Shown here piece by piece: positions 42,914 to 51,776 of a stretch of DNA of 64,000 bases; positions within the stretch are counted from its first letter, which is position 1; each line of letters begins with the position of its first letter. The notes beneath the pieces are model-generated. The model was not told where the DNA came from and ran no database searches. It was given only the letters and a program-made list of their open reading frames with translations. The position numbers were made by a program, and so were the translations under genes. Source of the stretch: Mangrovicoccus sp. HB161399 (GTDB lineage Bacteria; Pseudomonadota; Alphaproteobacteria; Rhodobacterales; Rhodobacteraceae); contig NZ_JAATVU010000010.1 of assembly GCF_013184745.1 (NCBI RefSeq), positions 62,001-126,000 of the forward strand, written 5' to 3'.

Positions 42914-43612
42914 TCAGATCGTCATGTAGGTCTCGACGACCGCGTCGGTCAGCCCGGCAATCGGGCCGCCGCAGGCGATCCGGCCCTTTTCCAGCATGGC
43001 GAACTGGCTGGCCGCGCGGCGCAGGAAGCCGATATTCTGCTCCACCAGGATCACGGTCAGCCCCAGCTCGTCGCGCATCCTGAGGATCACCGCCTCGATC
43101 TCCTCGACGATCGAGGGCTGGATGCCCTCGTTCGGCTCGTCGAGCAGCACGATGTCGGGCTCCGCCGCCAGCGCCCGCGCGATGGCCAGCTGCTGCTGCT
43201 GGCCACCCGACAGCACCCCACCGGGGCGGGCCATGTTGGCGGCCAGATAGGGGAAGAGCTCGGGCACGATATCGGGCACCGCGCGCCGCCCCGAGCGGGC
43301 GGCAAACCCGCCCATCAGGATGTTTTCCCGCACGGTGAATTCCGGGATGATGCCCCGGCCCTGCGGCACATAGGCGATGCCTGCCCGCGCCCGCTCATGC
43401 GTCGGCCGCCGGGCATAGTCGGTGCCGCCGACCAGAAGCTGCCCCGATTTCGTCTCGGTCAGCCCCATGATCGTCTTCAGGAGCGTCGTCTTGCCGGTGC
43501 CGTTGCGCCCGGCAATCCCGGTGATCTCGCCCCTGGGGACCTTGAGGTCGATGCCCTCGAGCGCGCGCGAGCGCCCGTAATAGCCGTCCAGATTGACCAG
43601 TTCGAGCATCAT
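42914..43612 (-). CDS. urtE: urea/amide ABC transporter ATPase UrtE
   Basis: The product has 232 residues. Walker A is GRNGTGKTT (35-43), the signature is LSGGQQQQLAIARAL, and Walker B is DIVLLDEPNEGIQPSI, a form typical of UrtE/LivF. It overlaps urtD by 4 bp and is the last gene of the leftward operon. With UrtD it powers the importer. Confidence 0.93.
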   Translation of the reverse strand: MMLELVNLDGYYGRSRALEGIDLKVPRGEITGIAGRNGTGKTTLLKTIMGLTETKSGQLLVGGTDYARRPTHERARAGIAYVPQGRGIIPEFTVRENILMGGFAARSGRRAVPDIVPELFPYLAANMARPGGVLSGGQQQQLAIARALAAEPDIVLLDEPNEGIQPSIVEEIEAVILRMRDELGLTVILVEQNIGFLRRAASQFAMLEKGRIACGGPIAGLTDAVVETYMTI

Positions 43613-44355
43613 GCGATCCCCTGCTTGCCCAGATAGGCGGCCTTCACCTCCGGGTGGTTCTCGATGAAGGCGACGCTGCCCTCGGCCAGCACGCGGCCCA
43701 GATGCAGCACCGTGATCCGCTCGGCGATGTCGCGCACGAAGGCCATGTCGTGCTCCACCACCAGGAGCGTGTGCCGCCCCTTCAGCCGGTTGATGATCTC
43801 GGCGGTCTTCGCCGTCTCGCCCTGGGTCATCCCCGCGGTCGGCTCGTCGAGCAGGATCACCGAAGCGTCCTGGATCATCAGCATGCCAAGCTCCAGCCAC
43901 TGCGTCTGGCCATGGCTCAGCAGCCCCGCCTCGCGCCCGGCCTCGGCTTCGAGCCCGATCAGCTCCAGCACCTCGGCAAGCCGCGCCTTCTCGGACATGC
44001 CGAGGGCAAAGCGCAGGTTCGACCAGACCGAGGGGCGCCTGGACTGCGCGACCTCGAGATTCTGGCGCAGGGTCAGCCCGGAGAAGACCGAGGGGATCTG
44101 GAACTTGCGCCCCACGCCGGCGCGGGCGATGCGGTGCTCGCGCAGTCCGGTCACGTCGCGCCCCTGGACCAGCACCTTGCCCTCGGTCGCCCGGGTCTTG
44201 CCCGAGATCAGGTCCATCAGCGTCGTCTTGCCCGCGCCATTGGCGCCGAGCAGCACGCGCAGCTCGCCCTGGGCCACCGCCATGGACACGCCGTCCACCG
44301 CGCGGAAGCCGGAGAAATCGACGGCCAGCCCGTCAAGCATCAAGGCAGCGGTCAT
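43609..44355 (-). CDS. urtD: urea/amide ABC transporter ATPase UrtD
   Basis: The product has 248 residues. Walker A is GANGAGKTT (37-45). The signature reads LLSHGQTQWLELGMLM, the LSHGQ variant that distinguishes UrtD from LivG. Walker B is VILLDEPTAGMTQGET. It overlaps urtE and urtC by 4 bp. Confidence 0.94.
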   Translation of the reverse strand: MTAALMLDGLAVDFSGFRAVDGVSMAVAQGELRVLLGANGAGKTTLMDLISGKTRATEGKVLVQGRDVTGLREHRIARAGVGRKFQIPSVFSGLTLRQNLEVAQSRRPSVWSNLRFALGMSEKARLAEVLELIGLEAEAGREAGLLSHGQTQWLELGMLMIQDASVILLDEPTAGMTQGETAKTAEIINRLKGRHTLLVVEHDMAFVRDIAERITVLHLGRVLAEGSVAFIENHPEVKAAYLGKQGIA

Positions 44356-45479
44356 TGCCCGGCCTCCTCTTTGAGCCGCAGCGCCGGACGGCGCATCCGC
44401 AAGCGGGCGATGCCGTCATGCGCGAGCCCCGACAGGCCCTTGGGCAGGTAGATGACAGTCACGACGAAGAGCAGCCCGATGATCGCCTTCCAGGCCTCGA
44501 CCAGCGCCTCGGTTTCGGAAACGCGGGCCTCGATCATGTTGATGAGGATCGCGCCGACGGCCGCGCCGAGGATCGAGCCGCGCCCGCCCACGGCCGCCCA
44601 GACCACCATGGTGATCGAGAAGGACAGCTCCAGGAACGAGGGCGAGGCGAATTCCGAGACGATGACATAGAGCATGCCCGCCAGCCCCGCGATCCCCGCC
44701 GAGACGGCGAAGAAGAACGTCTGGTAGGCCGGAACGTCATAGCCGAGATAGAGCGCGCGGGTGTCGCTGTCGCGGGTCGCCTGCAGGATCGTGCCCGCCC
44801 GCGTCGCCACGAGGATCCGCGACAGGCCGAGCACGAGGATCAGCGCCACCGCCACGAGGTAGTAGGTGCCTTTCGCATAGGGGTCGAATTCATGGCCCGC
44901 GACGGTCAGCCAGCCGAGATCGGTCAGCCCGTTGAAGCCATTGGTCAGCGGCTGGGCATCGACCACGACGAGCCGCACGAGGAGCACCAGCGCCAGGGTG
45001 ATGATCGACACGAAGACGCCCGAGATGCGCTGGCCGAAGATGATCCGGCCCATGATCCCCGCCAGCAGCACCGGCAGCACCACGGCCACGATCACGCCCG
45101 TCCATTGCCACTGGAACGGCAGCCAGAGCCAGGATCCGGGGGTGATGCAGCAGAGCTCGGTCGGGGCGCCGGGCTGGGCGTTCCACAGCATGAAATCCGG
45201 CACCGGCTGGTCCGATCCCTGCTGCAGCGAGGTGTAGCTCTTCAGTTTCAGCCCCATCGCCATGGCATAGGCGCCGATTCCGAAGAACAGCCCCTGCCCG
45301 AGGTTCAGCACCCCGGCATAGCCCCAGGTCAGCGCGACGGCGGCGCCGAGCATGCCGTAGCAGAGGTATTTCGCCACGCGGTTCAGCCAGAATTCGTCGC
45401 CGACGAGCGGCAGCGCCAGCAGCAGGACGGCAAGGCCCGCATAGGCCCAGAAACGGTAGTTCGCCAGAGGTCCGGCCAT
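44352..45479 (-). CDS. urtC: urea/amide ABC transporter permease UrtC
   Basis: The product has 375 residues, with about ten hydrophobic helices and LivM-type blocks (YLCYGMLGAAVALTWGYAGVLNLGQGLFFGIGAYA; TRDSDTRALYLGYDV; AVGGRGSILGAAVGAILINM). The insert with LWNAQPGAPTELCCITPGSW is usual for UrtC. Its start lies 1 bp after the urtB stop. Confidence 0.94.
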   Translation of the reverse strand: MAGPLANYRFWAYAGLAVLLLALPLVGDEFWLNRVAKYLCYGMLGAAVALTWGYAGVLNLGQGLFFGIGAYAMAMGLKLKSYTSLQQGSDQPVPDFMLWNAQPGAPTELCCITPGSWLWLPFQWQWTGVIVAVVLPVLLAGIMGRIIFGQRISGVFVSIITLALVLLVRLVVVDAQPLTNGFNGLTDLGWLTVAGHEFDPYAKGTYYLVAVALILVLGLSRILVATRAGTILQATRDSDTRALYLGYDVPAYQTFFFAVSAGIAGLAGMLYVIVSEFASPSFLELSFSITMVVWAAVGGRGSILGAAVGAILINMIEARVSETEALVEAWKAIIGLLFVVTVIYLPKGLSGLAHDGIARLRMRRPALRLKEEAGQ

Positions 45480-45480
45480 G

Positions 45481-46374
45481 TCAGCGCCCCTTGAAGGTGA
45501 AGAGCCCGGCGGGCTTGAGGAGGATGACGCCGATCACCACGGCAAAGACCGCGGCCCGGCCGATGATGTCGTTGGAGGCCATGGCGACGAGCGCGTTGAA
45601 TTCGCCGAGCAGCCCCGAGGCCGCGACCGTGCCCAGGAGGCTGCCGACCCCGCCGGTCACCACCACCATGAAGCCGTCCACGACCAGCGTCGCGCCCATG
45701 TCGGGGGCCACGGTCTTGAACCCGGCCATCAGCACGCCGGCGACGCCCGCAAGCCCAGAGCCGAGCGCGAAGGTCAGCGCATTGGTGCGCGCCACGGCGA
45801 TGCCGCAGGCGGCGGCCATCTGCGGGTTGCGGATGATCGCGCGCACCTTCATGCCGAGCGCCGTGCGGTACATCACCGCCCAGGTCGCCACGGCCAGCAC
45901 CGCCGTCATCGCGACGATGAAGATGCGGTAGGCGTTGAAATCGTGGCCGAGCAGCCGCACCGTCCCCTGCAGCGCGGCGGGCACCGGCACGTTCTGCAGC
46001 CCCGAGCCGAGCCCGGCGATATGGATGCCGAGGAAGCTGAGGCCGAATTCCAGCCGGATCGCCTGCTGCAGCAGGATCGCGATGCCCCAGGTCGCCAGCA
46101 GCGTGTCGAGAAGCCGGCCATAGAGGCGGCGGACGACCAGCCGCTCGATGGCGAGCCCGGCCAGCGCCGTGACGGCGAAGGCCAGCGGGATCGACGCGAT
46201 CAGCCCGAGCCCGAGCCAGATCTTGGCCATGACGGCGGTATAGGCGCCGATCATGACCATCTCGCCATGCGCCATGTTGATGATCCCCATGGCACCGTAG
46301 GTCACGGCCAGGCCGAGCGCCACCAGGAGGAGGATCGAGCTGAGCGAGAGCCCGATGAACAGGATGTCGACCAC
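45481..46374 (-). CDS. urtB: urea/amide ABC transporter permease UrtB
   Basis: The product has 297 residues, a LivH-type permease (VTYGAMGIINMAHGEMVMIGAYTAVM; MVVVTGGVGSLLGTVAASGLLGEFNALV). It follows urtA after 60 bp that include a strong hairpin. Confidence 0.94.
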   Translation of the reverse strand: MVDILFIGLSLSSILLLVALGLAVTYGAMGIINMAHGEMVMIGAYTAVMAKIWLGLGLIASIPLAFAVTALAGLAIERLVVRRLYGRLLDTLLATWGIAILLQQAIRLEFGLSFLGIHIAGLGSGLQNVPVPAALQGTVRLLGHDFNAYRIFIVAMTAVLAVATWAVMYRTALGMKVRAIIRNPQMAAACGIAVARTNALTFALGSGLAGVAGVLMAGFKTVAPDMGATLVVDGFMVVVTGGVGSLLGTVAASGLLGEFNALVAMASNDIIGRAAVFAVVIGVILLKPAGLFTFKGR

Positions 46375-46400
46375 GTCAACTGTCTCCTTGTCGTGAGGGG

Positions 46401-46424
46401 GCCCGCATCCCGGAGGATGCGGGC
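46401..46424 (-). terminator. intercistronic hairpin between urtA and urtB
   Basis: A perfect 10-bp stem (GCCCGCATCC at 46401-46410 with 46415-46424) and the 4-base loop CGGA. Placed just after the binding-protein gene, it probably protects or attenuates so that urtA is expressed more than the membrane components. Confidence 0.6.
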
Positions 46425-46434
46425 GGGCGGCGGC

Positions 46435-47682
46435 TCAGAGCTTGGAGCTGTCGAGCCCTTCGCGGGTGCAGAACAGGTTGTCTGCGGTCTCGCCATAGGC
46501 CGCATAGGGCAGCGGCTTGATCGGCGCCGGGTATTCGTCGACGATCTTCGACTGGCCATCCGCCTGCCATTGTCCGATGCGCGGGGTCAGCCAGCAATGC
46601 AGGTTGTCCTCGTCGATCTTCACCTCGCCGCCCGGCGCCGCATATTCCTGGCCGCGCACGCCCTCGCGGATCGCCTCCGCGGTGATGTCGCCCGAGGCCT
46701 CGACCGCCTGCTTCCACAGGAAGACCTGGAAATAGGCCGCTTCGAGCGAGTGGTAGGTCGTGGCCTGCGGATCGCCCACGAAGGCGCGGTAGCGCTCGAT
46801 GAAGCTGTGGTTCGCCGGGGTGTCGAGCGACATGAAATACGGGAAGGAGGTGTAGCTGCCGGCCGCGTATTCCGGGCCCATGGCCGCGATCTCGATCTCC
46901 GAGGTCACCGTCGCGCAGATCGGGATTTCCTCATGGCTGAGGCCCTGGTTGATGAACTCGCGGTAGAAGGAGATGATCGAGTCGCCGACCACGTTCGACA
47001 GCACCACGTCGGCGCCCGAGTCCTTGATCTTGTTGACCATCACCGCCCATTCCGAATGGCCGAGCTCGAGATATTCGTCAGCCACCCATTCGGCGCCGCC
47101 GGCCTCGATCAGGCCCTTCGAGACCTTCGCCATCTCGCGCGGATAGACGTAGTTCGAGCCGACGATGAAGACCTTCTTCTTGCCCAGCGTCTCGAGGATC
47201 CAGGGCAGGTAGTTGCCCAGCTGCTGGTTCGGCACGGCGCCCGAATAGACCACGTTCGGCGAGCATTCGAAGCCCTCGTAGTGGGTCTGGTAGAACAGCA
47301 TCGCGCCGCGGCGCTCGAAGATCGGCAGCACCGCCTTGCGCGAGGCCGAGGTGTGGCAGCCGAAGACGGTGGAGACGCGGTCGCGGATCACTAGCTTCTG
47401 CGCCTTCTCGGCATAGGTCTTGGGATCGGAGGCACCGTCCTCGACGAGGACCTCGATCGGGCGGCCCATCACGCCGCCTGCGGCATTGATCTCCTCGGCA
47501 GCCATGCGCACGCCCGCGGCCAGCATCTTCTCGACGACGGACAGGCCGCCGGTCTGGGAATAGAGCGCGCCGACCTGGATCGGCTCGCCCGCAGCCATGG
47601 CGCGGCGCAGATAGCCCGGCGCGGCCAGCGCGGCCCCGGCGGTTGCGGTGGTGGTCAGGAATTTGCGGCGGTTCAGATTCAT
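46435..47682 (-). CDS. urtA: urea/short-chain amide ABC transporter binding protein UrtA
   Basis: The product has 415 residues. The N-terminus MNLNRRKFLTTTATAG has twin arginines, and the signal ends near AMA-AG, so Tat export is likely. The mature protein is a type I periplasmic-binding fold (GALYSQTGGLSVVEKMLAAG; FGCHTSASRKAVLPIFE; ECSPNVVYSGAVPNQQ). It resembles AmiC, encoded upstream, as expected for amide/urea binders. Substrate could be urea or short amides; linkage to amiC/amiR and an amidase favours amides. Confidence 0.92.
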   Translation of the reverse strand: MNLNRRKFLTTTATAGAALAAPGYLRRAMAAGEPIQVGALYSQTGGLSVVEKMLAAGVRMAAEEINAAGGVMGRPIEVLVEDGASDPKTYAEKAQKLVIRDRVSTVFGCHTSASRKAVLPIFERRGAMLFYQTHYEGFECSPNVVYSGAVPNQQLGNYLPWILETLGKKKVFIVGSNYVYPREMAKVSKGLIEAGGAEWVADEYLELGHSEWAVMVNKIKDSGADVVLSNVVGDSIISFYREFINQGLSHEEIPICATVTSEIEIAAMGPEYAAGSYTSFPYFMSLDTPANHSFIERYRAFVGDPQATTYHSLEAAYFQVFLWKQAVEASGDITAEAIREGVRGQEYAAPGGEVKIDEDNLHCWLTPRIGQWQADGQSKIVDEYPAPIKPLPYAAYGETADNLFCTREGLDSSKL

Positions 47683-47786
47683 TTTTTCTGTCCCTGTTGG
47701 ACGCGCGCAGGGGACCGGCCCGCAGCATGCAGGAAACCGGGCGCTCGGGCGCGGAACGGATGGAGAGGAAGCCGACGACGCTGTCG

Positions 47787-47836
47787 AAACGCAAAACGCC
47801 CGCAGGGTCCCTGCGGGGGACCGGTGCGGGCGTCTT
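47787..47836 (-). promoter_or_regulatory. urtA leader with competing hairpins
   Basis: In the 276-bp gap between amiR and urtA, the minus strand can form a terminator: ACGCCCGCA (47833-47825) with TGCGGGCGT (47804-47796), followed by TTTTGC. It can instead form a shorter hairpin, CCCGCAGGG with CCCTGCGGG (47817-47799), using the same 3' bases. Such a choice is typical of transcription attenuation. AmiR, an ANTAR protein, is the natural candidate to decide it. Confidence 0.6.
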
Positions 47837-47958
47837 TGCCTATGGGGCGGCACCTTGCGGCGCCTCCGGGCTGATGGCCAATGCTGGGGACCAGACCGGA
47901 ATGGAGCGAGGCTAGCGCAAGGCCCGGCCCGAGGACAAGGCCCTTTGCCGGGCCTGCG

Positions 47959-48573
47959 TCAAGTTTTTGCGCCCTGCCCCGCAGGGGCGGCGGCGTCATG
48001 GCGTTCCACCAGTTCGCGGGCCATGATCTCGATGGCGATGCGCCGCTTCATCGCGCGGGCGCGCAGCTCGCGATGCGCTTCGTCCTCGTTCAGACCCTCG
48101 CCGGCCATCAGGATGGTCTTGGCGCGCAGCACCATCTGGTCTCCCATCACCTTGCGCTTGAAGCGCCGCGCGTCGCGGGCGAGCTGCTGGTTCTGCTTCC
48201 AGACATTGCGGGTGATCGCCAGGTTGGTGAGCAGGCCGAACGGCTTGATCGGGCGGCTCAGCACCGCCATCGCGCCGCTTTCCAGCACCAGCTGAAGCGT
48301 CGCGGGGTTCTCGTAGCCGACGATCGCCAGGATGGTCGGCGCCGGATTCGGGATCGAACGCAGGAAACCGCGCAGCTCCTCGCGGGCATGGTCCTCGATG
48401 GCGAGGATCAGGATGTCGGTGCGCTCGGGCAGGCGCTCGGGCACCGGCCAGATCAGCTGCGGCTGGCAGCCGATCCGGCGCAGGTGGTCGGTCAGCGCGG
48501 TGCCCTCCTCGTCCATCGGATGCAGCACGACGACCGAGAGATTGCGCAGTTCCTTCAGGAAGGCCGAAGACAT
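47959..48573 (-). CDS. amiR: AmiR-like ANTAR antitermination regulator
   Basis: The product has 204 residues. A receiver-like N-terminal domain without the usual phospho-acceptor context (VVVLHPMDEEGTALTDHLRR) is followed by a coiled-coil (VWKQNQQLARDARRFKRKVM) and a C-terminal ANTAR domain (AKTILMAGEGLNEDEAHRELRARAMKRR). In Pseudomonas AmiR binds leader RNA and prevents termination, unless held by AmiC. It lies 12 bp after amiC, in the same operon. Confidence 0.92.
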   Translation of the reverse strand: MSSAFLKELRNLSVVVLHPMDEEGTALTDHLRRIGCQPQLIWPVPERLPERTDILILAIEDHAREELRGFLRSIPNPAPTILAIVGYENPATLQLVLESGAMAVLSRPIKPFGLLTNLAITRNVWKQNQQLARDARRFKRKVMGDQMVLRAKTILMAGEGLNEDEAHRELRARAMKRRIAIEIMARELVERHDAAAPAGQGAKT

Positions 48574-48585
48574 GGGCGCGCCTCC

Positions 48586-49740
48586 TCAGCAGAGCCCGGG
48601 GGCGGAGGCCTCTTCCGGCTCCTCCGCGCCCGCGACGTCTATCAGGTAGGGATCGGGCGGCACGCGGCGCCGCGGATCGCTGACGATCTCGTAGGGCTTT
48701 CCCTCGCGGATCCGCGCGACCCGCGGCCACAGATGGGTGTGGTTGGTCAGCCGGTCGATCCGCACCGGCCCCTGCGGCGCCTCGTATTCCACCTCGTAGA
48801 GCGCCGGCAGCAGCCGGTCGACATGGTCGTCTCCGGCCAGCGCCAGCGCGCGCGCATAGAGATGCACCGAGAAATAGGCCGCCTCCGCCGGAGCGGTCAC
48901 CGGCAGCGCGCCGCCGGTCGCCGCGCGGAACGCCCCGGCGAATCCCTGCGCCGCGGGCGTGCCGAGCGAATCGAAGAACGGCGCGGCAATGACATGGCCA
49001 TCCGCCGTGCCCGGCTTCATCCGCATCACGTCGACCTCCGATGTCGACTGGCTGGCGATGGGAAGCGTCTCGGGGTCGTGCCCGGCGGCGCGGTAGGCCT
49101 CGTAGAAGCGCACGATTCCGTCGCCGACCAGCGTCGAGTAGATCACGTCGGGCCGGGTTTCCGCGACCAGCTCGAGAAGCCGCGCCACATGCTCGCCGCG
49201 CAGGTCGAGCGGGACATAGACCTCGTCCAGAACCTCGCCGCCCTTGGAGCGGAAGAGATCGCCGACGATCCGGTTCGATTCATAGGGATAGACGTAGTCC
49301 GAGCCGATCAGCAGCAGCCGCCGCCCGAAGGCGGCATAGAGATAGTCGACCAGCGGCACCGAATTCTGGTTGGGCGCGGCGCCGGTATAGATGCAGTGCC
49401 GCGAATACTCGAAGCCCTCGTAGAGCGTCGGATAGAACATCAACGCGTTCTGCGCCTCGACCATCGGCAGCATCGCCTTGCGCGTGCTCGACATATGCCC
49501 GCCGAATATCACCCGCACGCCGTGATCGCGGCACAATTCCAGCACCTGGTCACGGTAGCGCCGCGGCGTCGAGGCCGGATCGCGCCAGAGCGGCGCCAGC
49601 GCCCTGCCCCGCACCCCGCCCGCGGCATTGATCTCGTCAACCGCCAGCCGGACGGCGGCGACCTGCGTCTTCTCGATCATGCCGGTCACGCCGGTCTCGG
49701 ACATCACGATGCCGATCGGCCAGGTATCCTCGGTGCTCAA
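48586..49740 (-). CDS. amiC: AmiC-like amide sensor (negative regulator of AmiR)
   Basis: The product has 384 residues, like Pseudomonas AmiC (385), with no signal peptide. It has the periplasmic-binding fold used in the cytoplasm: WPIGIVMSETGVTGMIEKTQ, GHMSSTRKAMLPMVE, YPTLYEGFEYSRHCIYTGAAPNQNS, IGSDYVYPYESNRI. The start is probably the TTG at 49740 (MSTEDTWPIG); another TTG is at 49761 and there is no suitable ATG. It is thought to bind the amide and release AmiR. The leader upstream can fold into alternative structures. Confidence 0.88.
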   Translation of the reverse strand: MSTEDTWPIGIVMSETGVTGMIEKTQVAAVRLAVDEINAAGGVRGRALAPLWRDPASTPRRYRDQVLELCRDHGVRVIFGGHMSSTRKAMLPMVEAQNALMFYPTLYEGFEYSRHCIYTGAAPNQNSVPLVDYLYAAFGRRLLLIGSDYVYPYESNRIVGDLFRSKGGEVLDEVYVPLDLRGEHVARLLELVAETRPDVIYSTLVGDGIVRFYEAYRAAGHDPETLPIASQSTSEVDVMRMKPGTADGHVIAAPFFDSLGTPAAQGFAGAFRAATGGALPVTAPAEAAYFSVHLYARALALAGDDHVDRLLPALYEVEYEAPQGPVRIDRLTNHTHLWPRVARIREGKPYEIVSDPRRRVPPDPYLIDVAGAEEPEEASAPGLC

Positions 49741-49769
49741 CTCATCATCCCATCGTCGCAAACGGCAAA

Positions 49770-49834
49770 GGGCGGCCCCGTCCGGTCGCCGATGACCGGA
49801 AGAGAGCCGCCCTGCTCAAGGTTCTTCGGGCGGC
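49770..49834 (-). promoter_or_regulatory. amiC leader: alternative stems with an ANTAR-type hexaloop
   Basis: On the minus strand, segment A (GCCGCCC, 49834-49828), B (GGGCGGC, 49812-49806) and C (GCCGCCC, 49776-49770) are arranged so that B pairs with either A or C. Inside the B-C arm is a perfect hairpin CCGGTC-ATCGGC-GACCGG (49799-49782) whose six-base loop has A at position 1 and G at position 4, the consensus of ANTAR target RNAs. This suggests AmiR acts on its own operon's leader. Confidence 0.55.
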
Positions 49835-50014
49835 AGGAAAGGCGAAGCGGACGGCAATGTCAAATCCCTTCGCTGCAGGGCGGCATTTTCATTTTCGATC
49901 TTGACCGGCCCCGGGACGCGGCGCAGGATCGGCACCGTTCCGGTCCCCTGGGCAGCTGTCCCGGGCCACCGGAGGCCCGCATCCCGCGATGCGGCATCCC
50001 GGGCGCCAAGCCCC

Positions 50015-50030
50015 CTGACAGCGCTGTCAG
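50015..50030. promoter_or_regulatory. 16-bp perfect palindrome before the amidase
   Basis: CTGACAGCGCTGTCAG is fully symmetric. It lies 147 bp upstream of the amidase start, in the 437-bp divergent region. A related imperfect dyad, GGGCAGCTGTCCC, is at 49950-49962, and CCGCAT-CCCGCG-ATGCGG at 49977-49994 could form a hairpin in the rightward transcript. Possible operator of a DNA-binding regulator not encoded here. Confidence 0.45.
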
Positions 50031-50177
50031 CACCCCCATTCCCCGCCGCAGATCCATGCGCCGCGTCCCGTTCCGGGGCCTTGCCTGCCTGCGGCCAACA
50101 TCTTCACTGACCTGCCGCGGAGCCCGCTCCGGCGGCACCGGCGGCGCCATGCCCGGCGCCGGGAAAGGACCCCCGAG

Positions 50178-51728
50178 ATGAGCGACACGCTCGACCAGAC
50201 CGCAGCCATCACGCCCGAGATGCTGGGCACGCTGACCATTCCCGCGATCCGCGAGGGCCTGGCCTCGGGCCGCTTCACCGCCCTCGCCCTGGCCGAAGCC
50301 GCGCTGGCCCAGGTCGCGGCGCTGAACGGCAGGTACAACGCCATCATCTTCGAGAACCCCGAGGCGCTGGACACTGCGCGCGAGATCGACCGCCGCCGCG
50401 CCGCGGGCGAGCCGCTCGGCCCGCTGGCGGGCGTGCCGGTCGTGGTCAAGGACCCGATGGACATGAAAGGCTTTCCCTCCACCGCGGGCTGGCGGCTGCT
50501 GCATGCCGCCTCTGGCGGGGTCGACCTGATGCCCGAGCGCGACAGCCCGGTCGTGGCGCGGATGCGCGCCGCCGATGCGGTGATCCTCGGCAAGACCAAT
50601 GTGCCGATCCTCAGCTGGACCGGCACCCATGCCAATGACAGCTGGGCCGGGCCGACGATCAACCCGGCCATCGAGGACCGCGCCCCGGGCGGCTCCAGCG
50701 CCGGGACGGCTGCCGCGGTCGCCACGCATATGGCCGTGGTGGGCCTCGCCGAGGAAACCGGCGGCTCGATCCAGAACCCGGCCTCGGCGCAGGATCTCGT
50801 CGGCATCAAGCCGACCATCGGGCTGGTGCCGAATGCCGGGGTCGTGCCGCTGTCGGGCAACCGCGACGTCGTCGGGCCGATCGCGCGCACGGTCGAGGAT
50901 GCGGCGCTCTGCCTCGACGTGCTGGCGGGCTTCACCACCGAGGATCCGAAGACGCTGGCCTCGATCGGGCGGATCCCGGCGGGCGGCTATGCGGCGGGGC
51001 TCTCGGCGGACGGGCTGAAGGGCAAGCGGATCGGGCTCTACGGCCCCGGCTGGCGGCCGGATGCGCTGTCGGACGAGGCGGCGGCGCTCTACGCGCGGGC
51101 GAAAGCCGAGCTCGAGGCCGCCGGTGCCATCCTCGTCGAGGATCCCTTTGCCGGGACCGAGTTCGCGACGCTGCGGCAGGTGACGCCGGGCACGCCGTTC
51201 TTCGACGGTCGCGGGCTGGAATCCATCGCCTATGACGTGACCTGCTATCTGCGCCGCCTCGGCCCGGATGCCGCGATCCGGACCTGGGCGGAATTCGTCG
51301 AGGCCACGAAATCCGAGGACCCCTTCGCTCCGGGCGCGATCCTCGGCTATCTCAACGAGCTGCCGGATTTCGTCGAAGCGATGAAATCGCCCGAGACGCC
51401 GCCGGCGCTGCCGGAATTCACCGCGCTGAAGGCCCGCTATCTGGAGCTGCTCGGCGAGGTGTTCGAGCGCCACGCGCTCGACGCGCTGTGCTATCCGCAG
51501 ATGCTGCGCGAGCTGCCGGGGCTGCATTCGGGCGACGCGATCCTCGAGACCACAGTGGGCGAGCTGAACATCGCGGGCATTCCCGGGGTAACCGTGCCCG
51601 CGGGCTACTATGCCTCCGGCGCGCCCTTCGAGCTGATCTTCCTCGGGCTGCAATGGAGCGAGGACGGGTTGATCAAGTGCGCCCATGCCTATGAGCAGGC
51701 GACCCGCCACCGCCGCCCGGCAGTCTGA
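50178..51728 (+). CDS. amidase-signature family amidase
   Basis: The product has 516 residues. The Ser-cis-Ser-Lys triad is visible: Lys91 in VVVKDPMDM, the Ser pair in GGSSAG (173-174), and the nucleophile Ser197 in ETGGSIQNPAS. The family hydrolyses amides to acid and ammonia; it is unrelated in fold to nitrilase-type AmiE. Divergent placement from amiC suggests it uses the amide sensed and imported by that operon. The ATG follows AAAGGA. A terminator follows at 51744. Confidence 0.93.
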   Translation: MSDTLDQTAAITPEMLGTLTIPAIREGLASGRFTALALAEAALAQVAALNGRYNAIIFENPEALDTAREIDRRRAAGEPLGPLAGVPVVVKDPMDMKGFPSTAGWRLLHAASGGVDLMPERDSPVVARMRAADAVILGKTNVPILSWTGTHANDSWAGPTINPAIEDRAPGGSSAGTAAAVATHMAVVGLAEETGGSIQNPASAQDLVGIKPTIGLVPNAGVVPLSGNRDVVGPIARTVEDAALCLDVLAGFTTEDPKTLASIGRIPAGGYAAGLSADGLKGKRIGLYGPGWRPDALSDEAAALYARAKAELEAAGAILVEDPFAGTEFATLRQVTPGTPFFDGRGLESIAYDVTCYLRRLGPDAAIRTWAEFVEATKSEDPFAPGAILGYLNELPDFVEAMKSPETPPALPEFTALKARYLELLGEVFERHALDALCYPQMLRELPGLHSGDAILETTVGELNIAGIPGVTVPAGYYASGAPFELIFLGLQWSEDGLIKCAHAYEQATRHRRPAV

Positions 51729-51743
51729 CGGAGCGGACTGGCC

Positions 51744-51770
51744 GGGAGGTCCGGGGGCACCGGACCTCCC
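51744..51770. terminator. convergent terminator hairpin
   Basis: A perfect 10-bp stem (GGGAGGTCCG at 51744-51753 with 51761-51770) with a 7-base loop between the amidase and the convergent dehydrogenase gene. No T-run follows on either strand, but the position between two stop codons supports termination. Confidence 0.6.
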
Positions 51771-51776
51771 GCGCGG

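Noticed and set aside
47881-50181. A 766-codon plus-strand open frame through amiR and amiC
   Set aside because: Antisense shadow; amiR and amiC are clear on the other strand.
50178-51728. Naming the amidase amiE
   Set aside because: AmiE belongs to the nitrilase family with a Cys nucleophile; this protein has the amidase-signature Ser-Ser-Lys triad.
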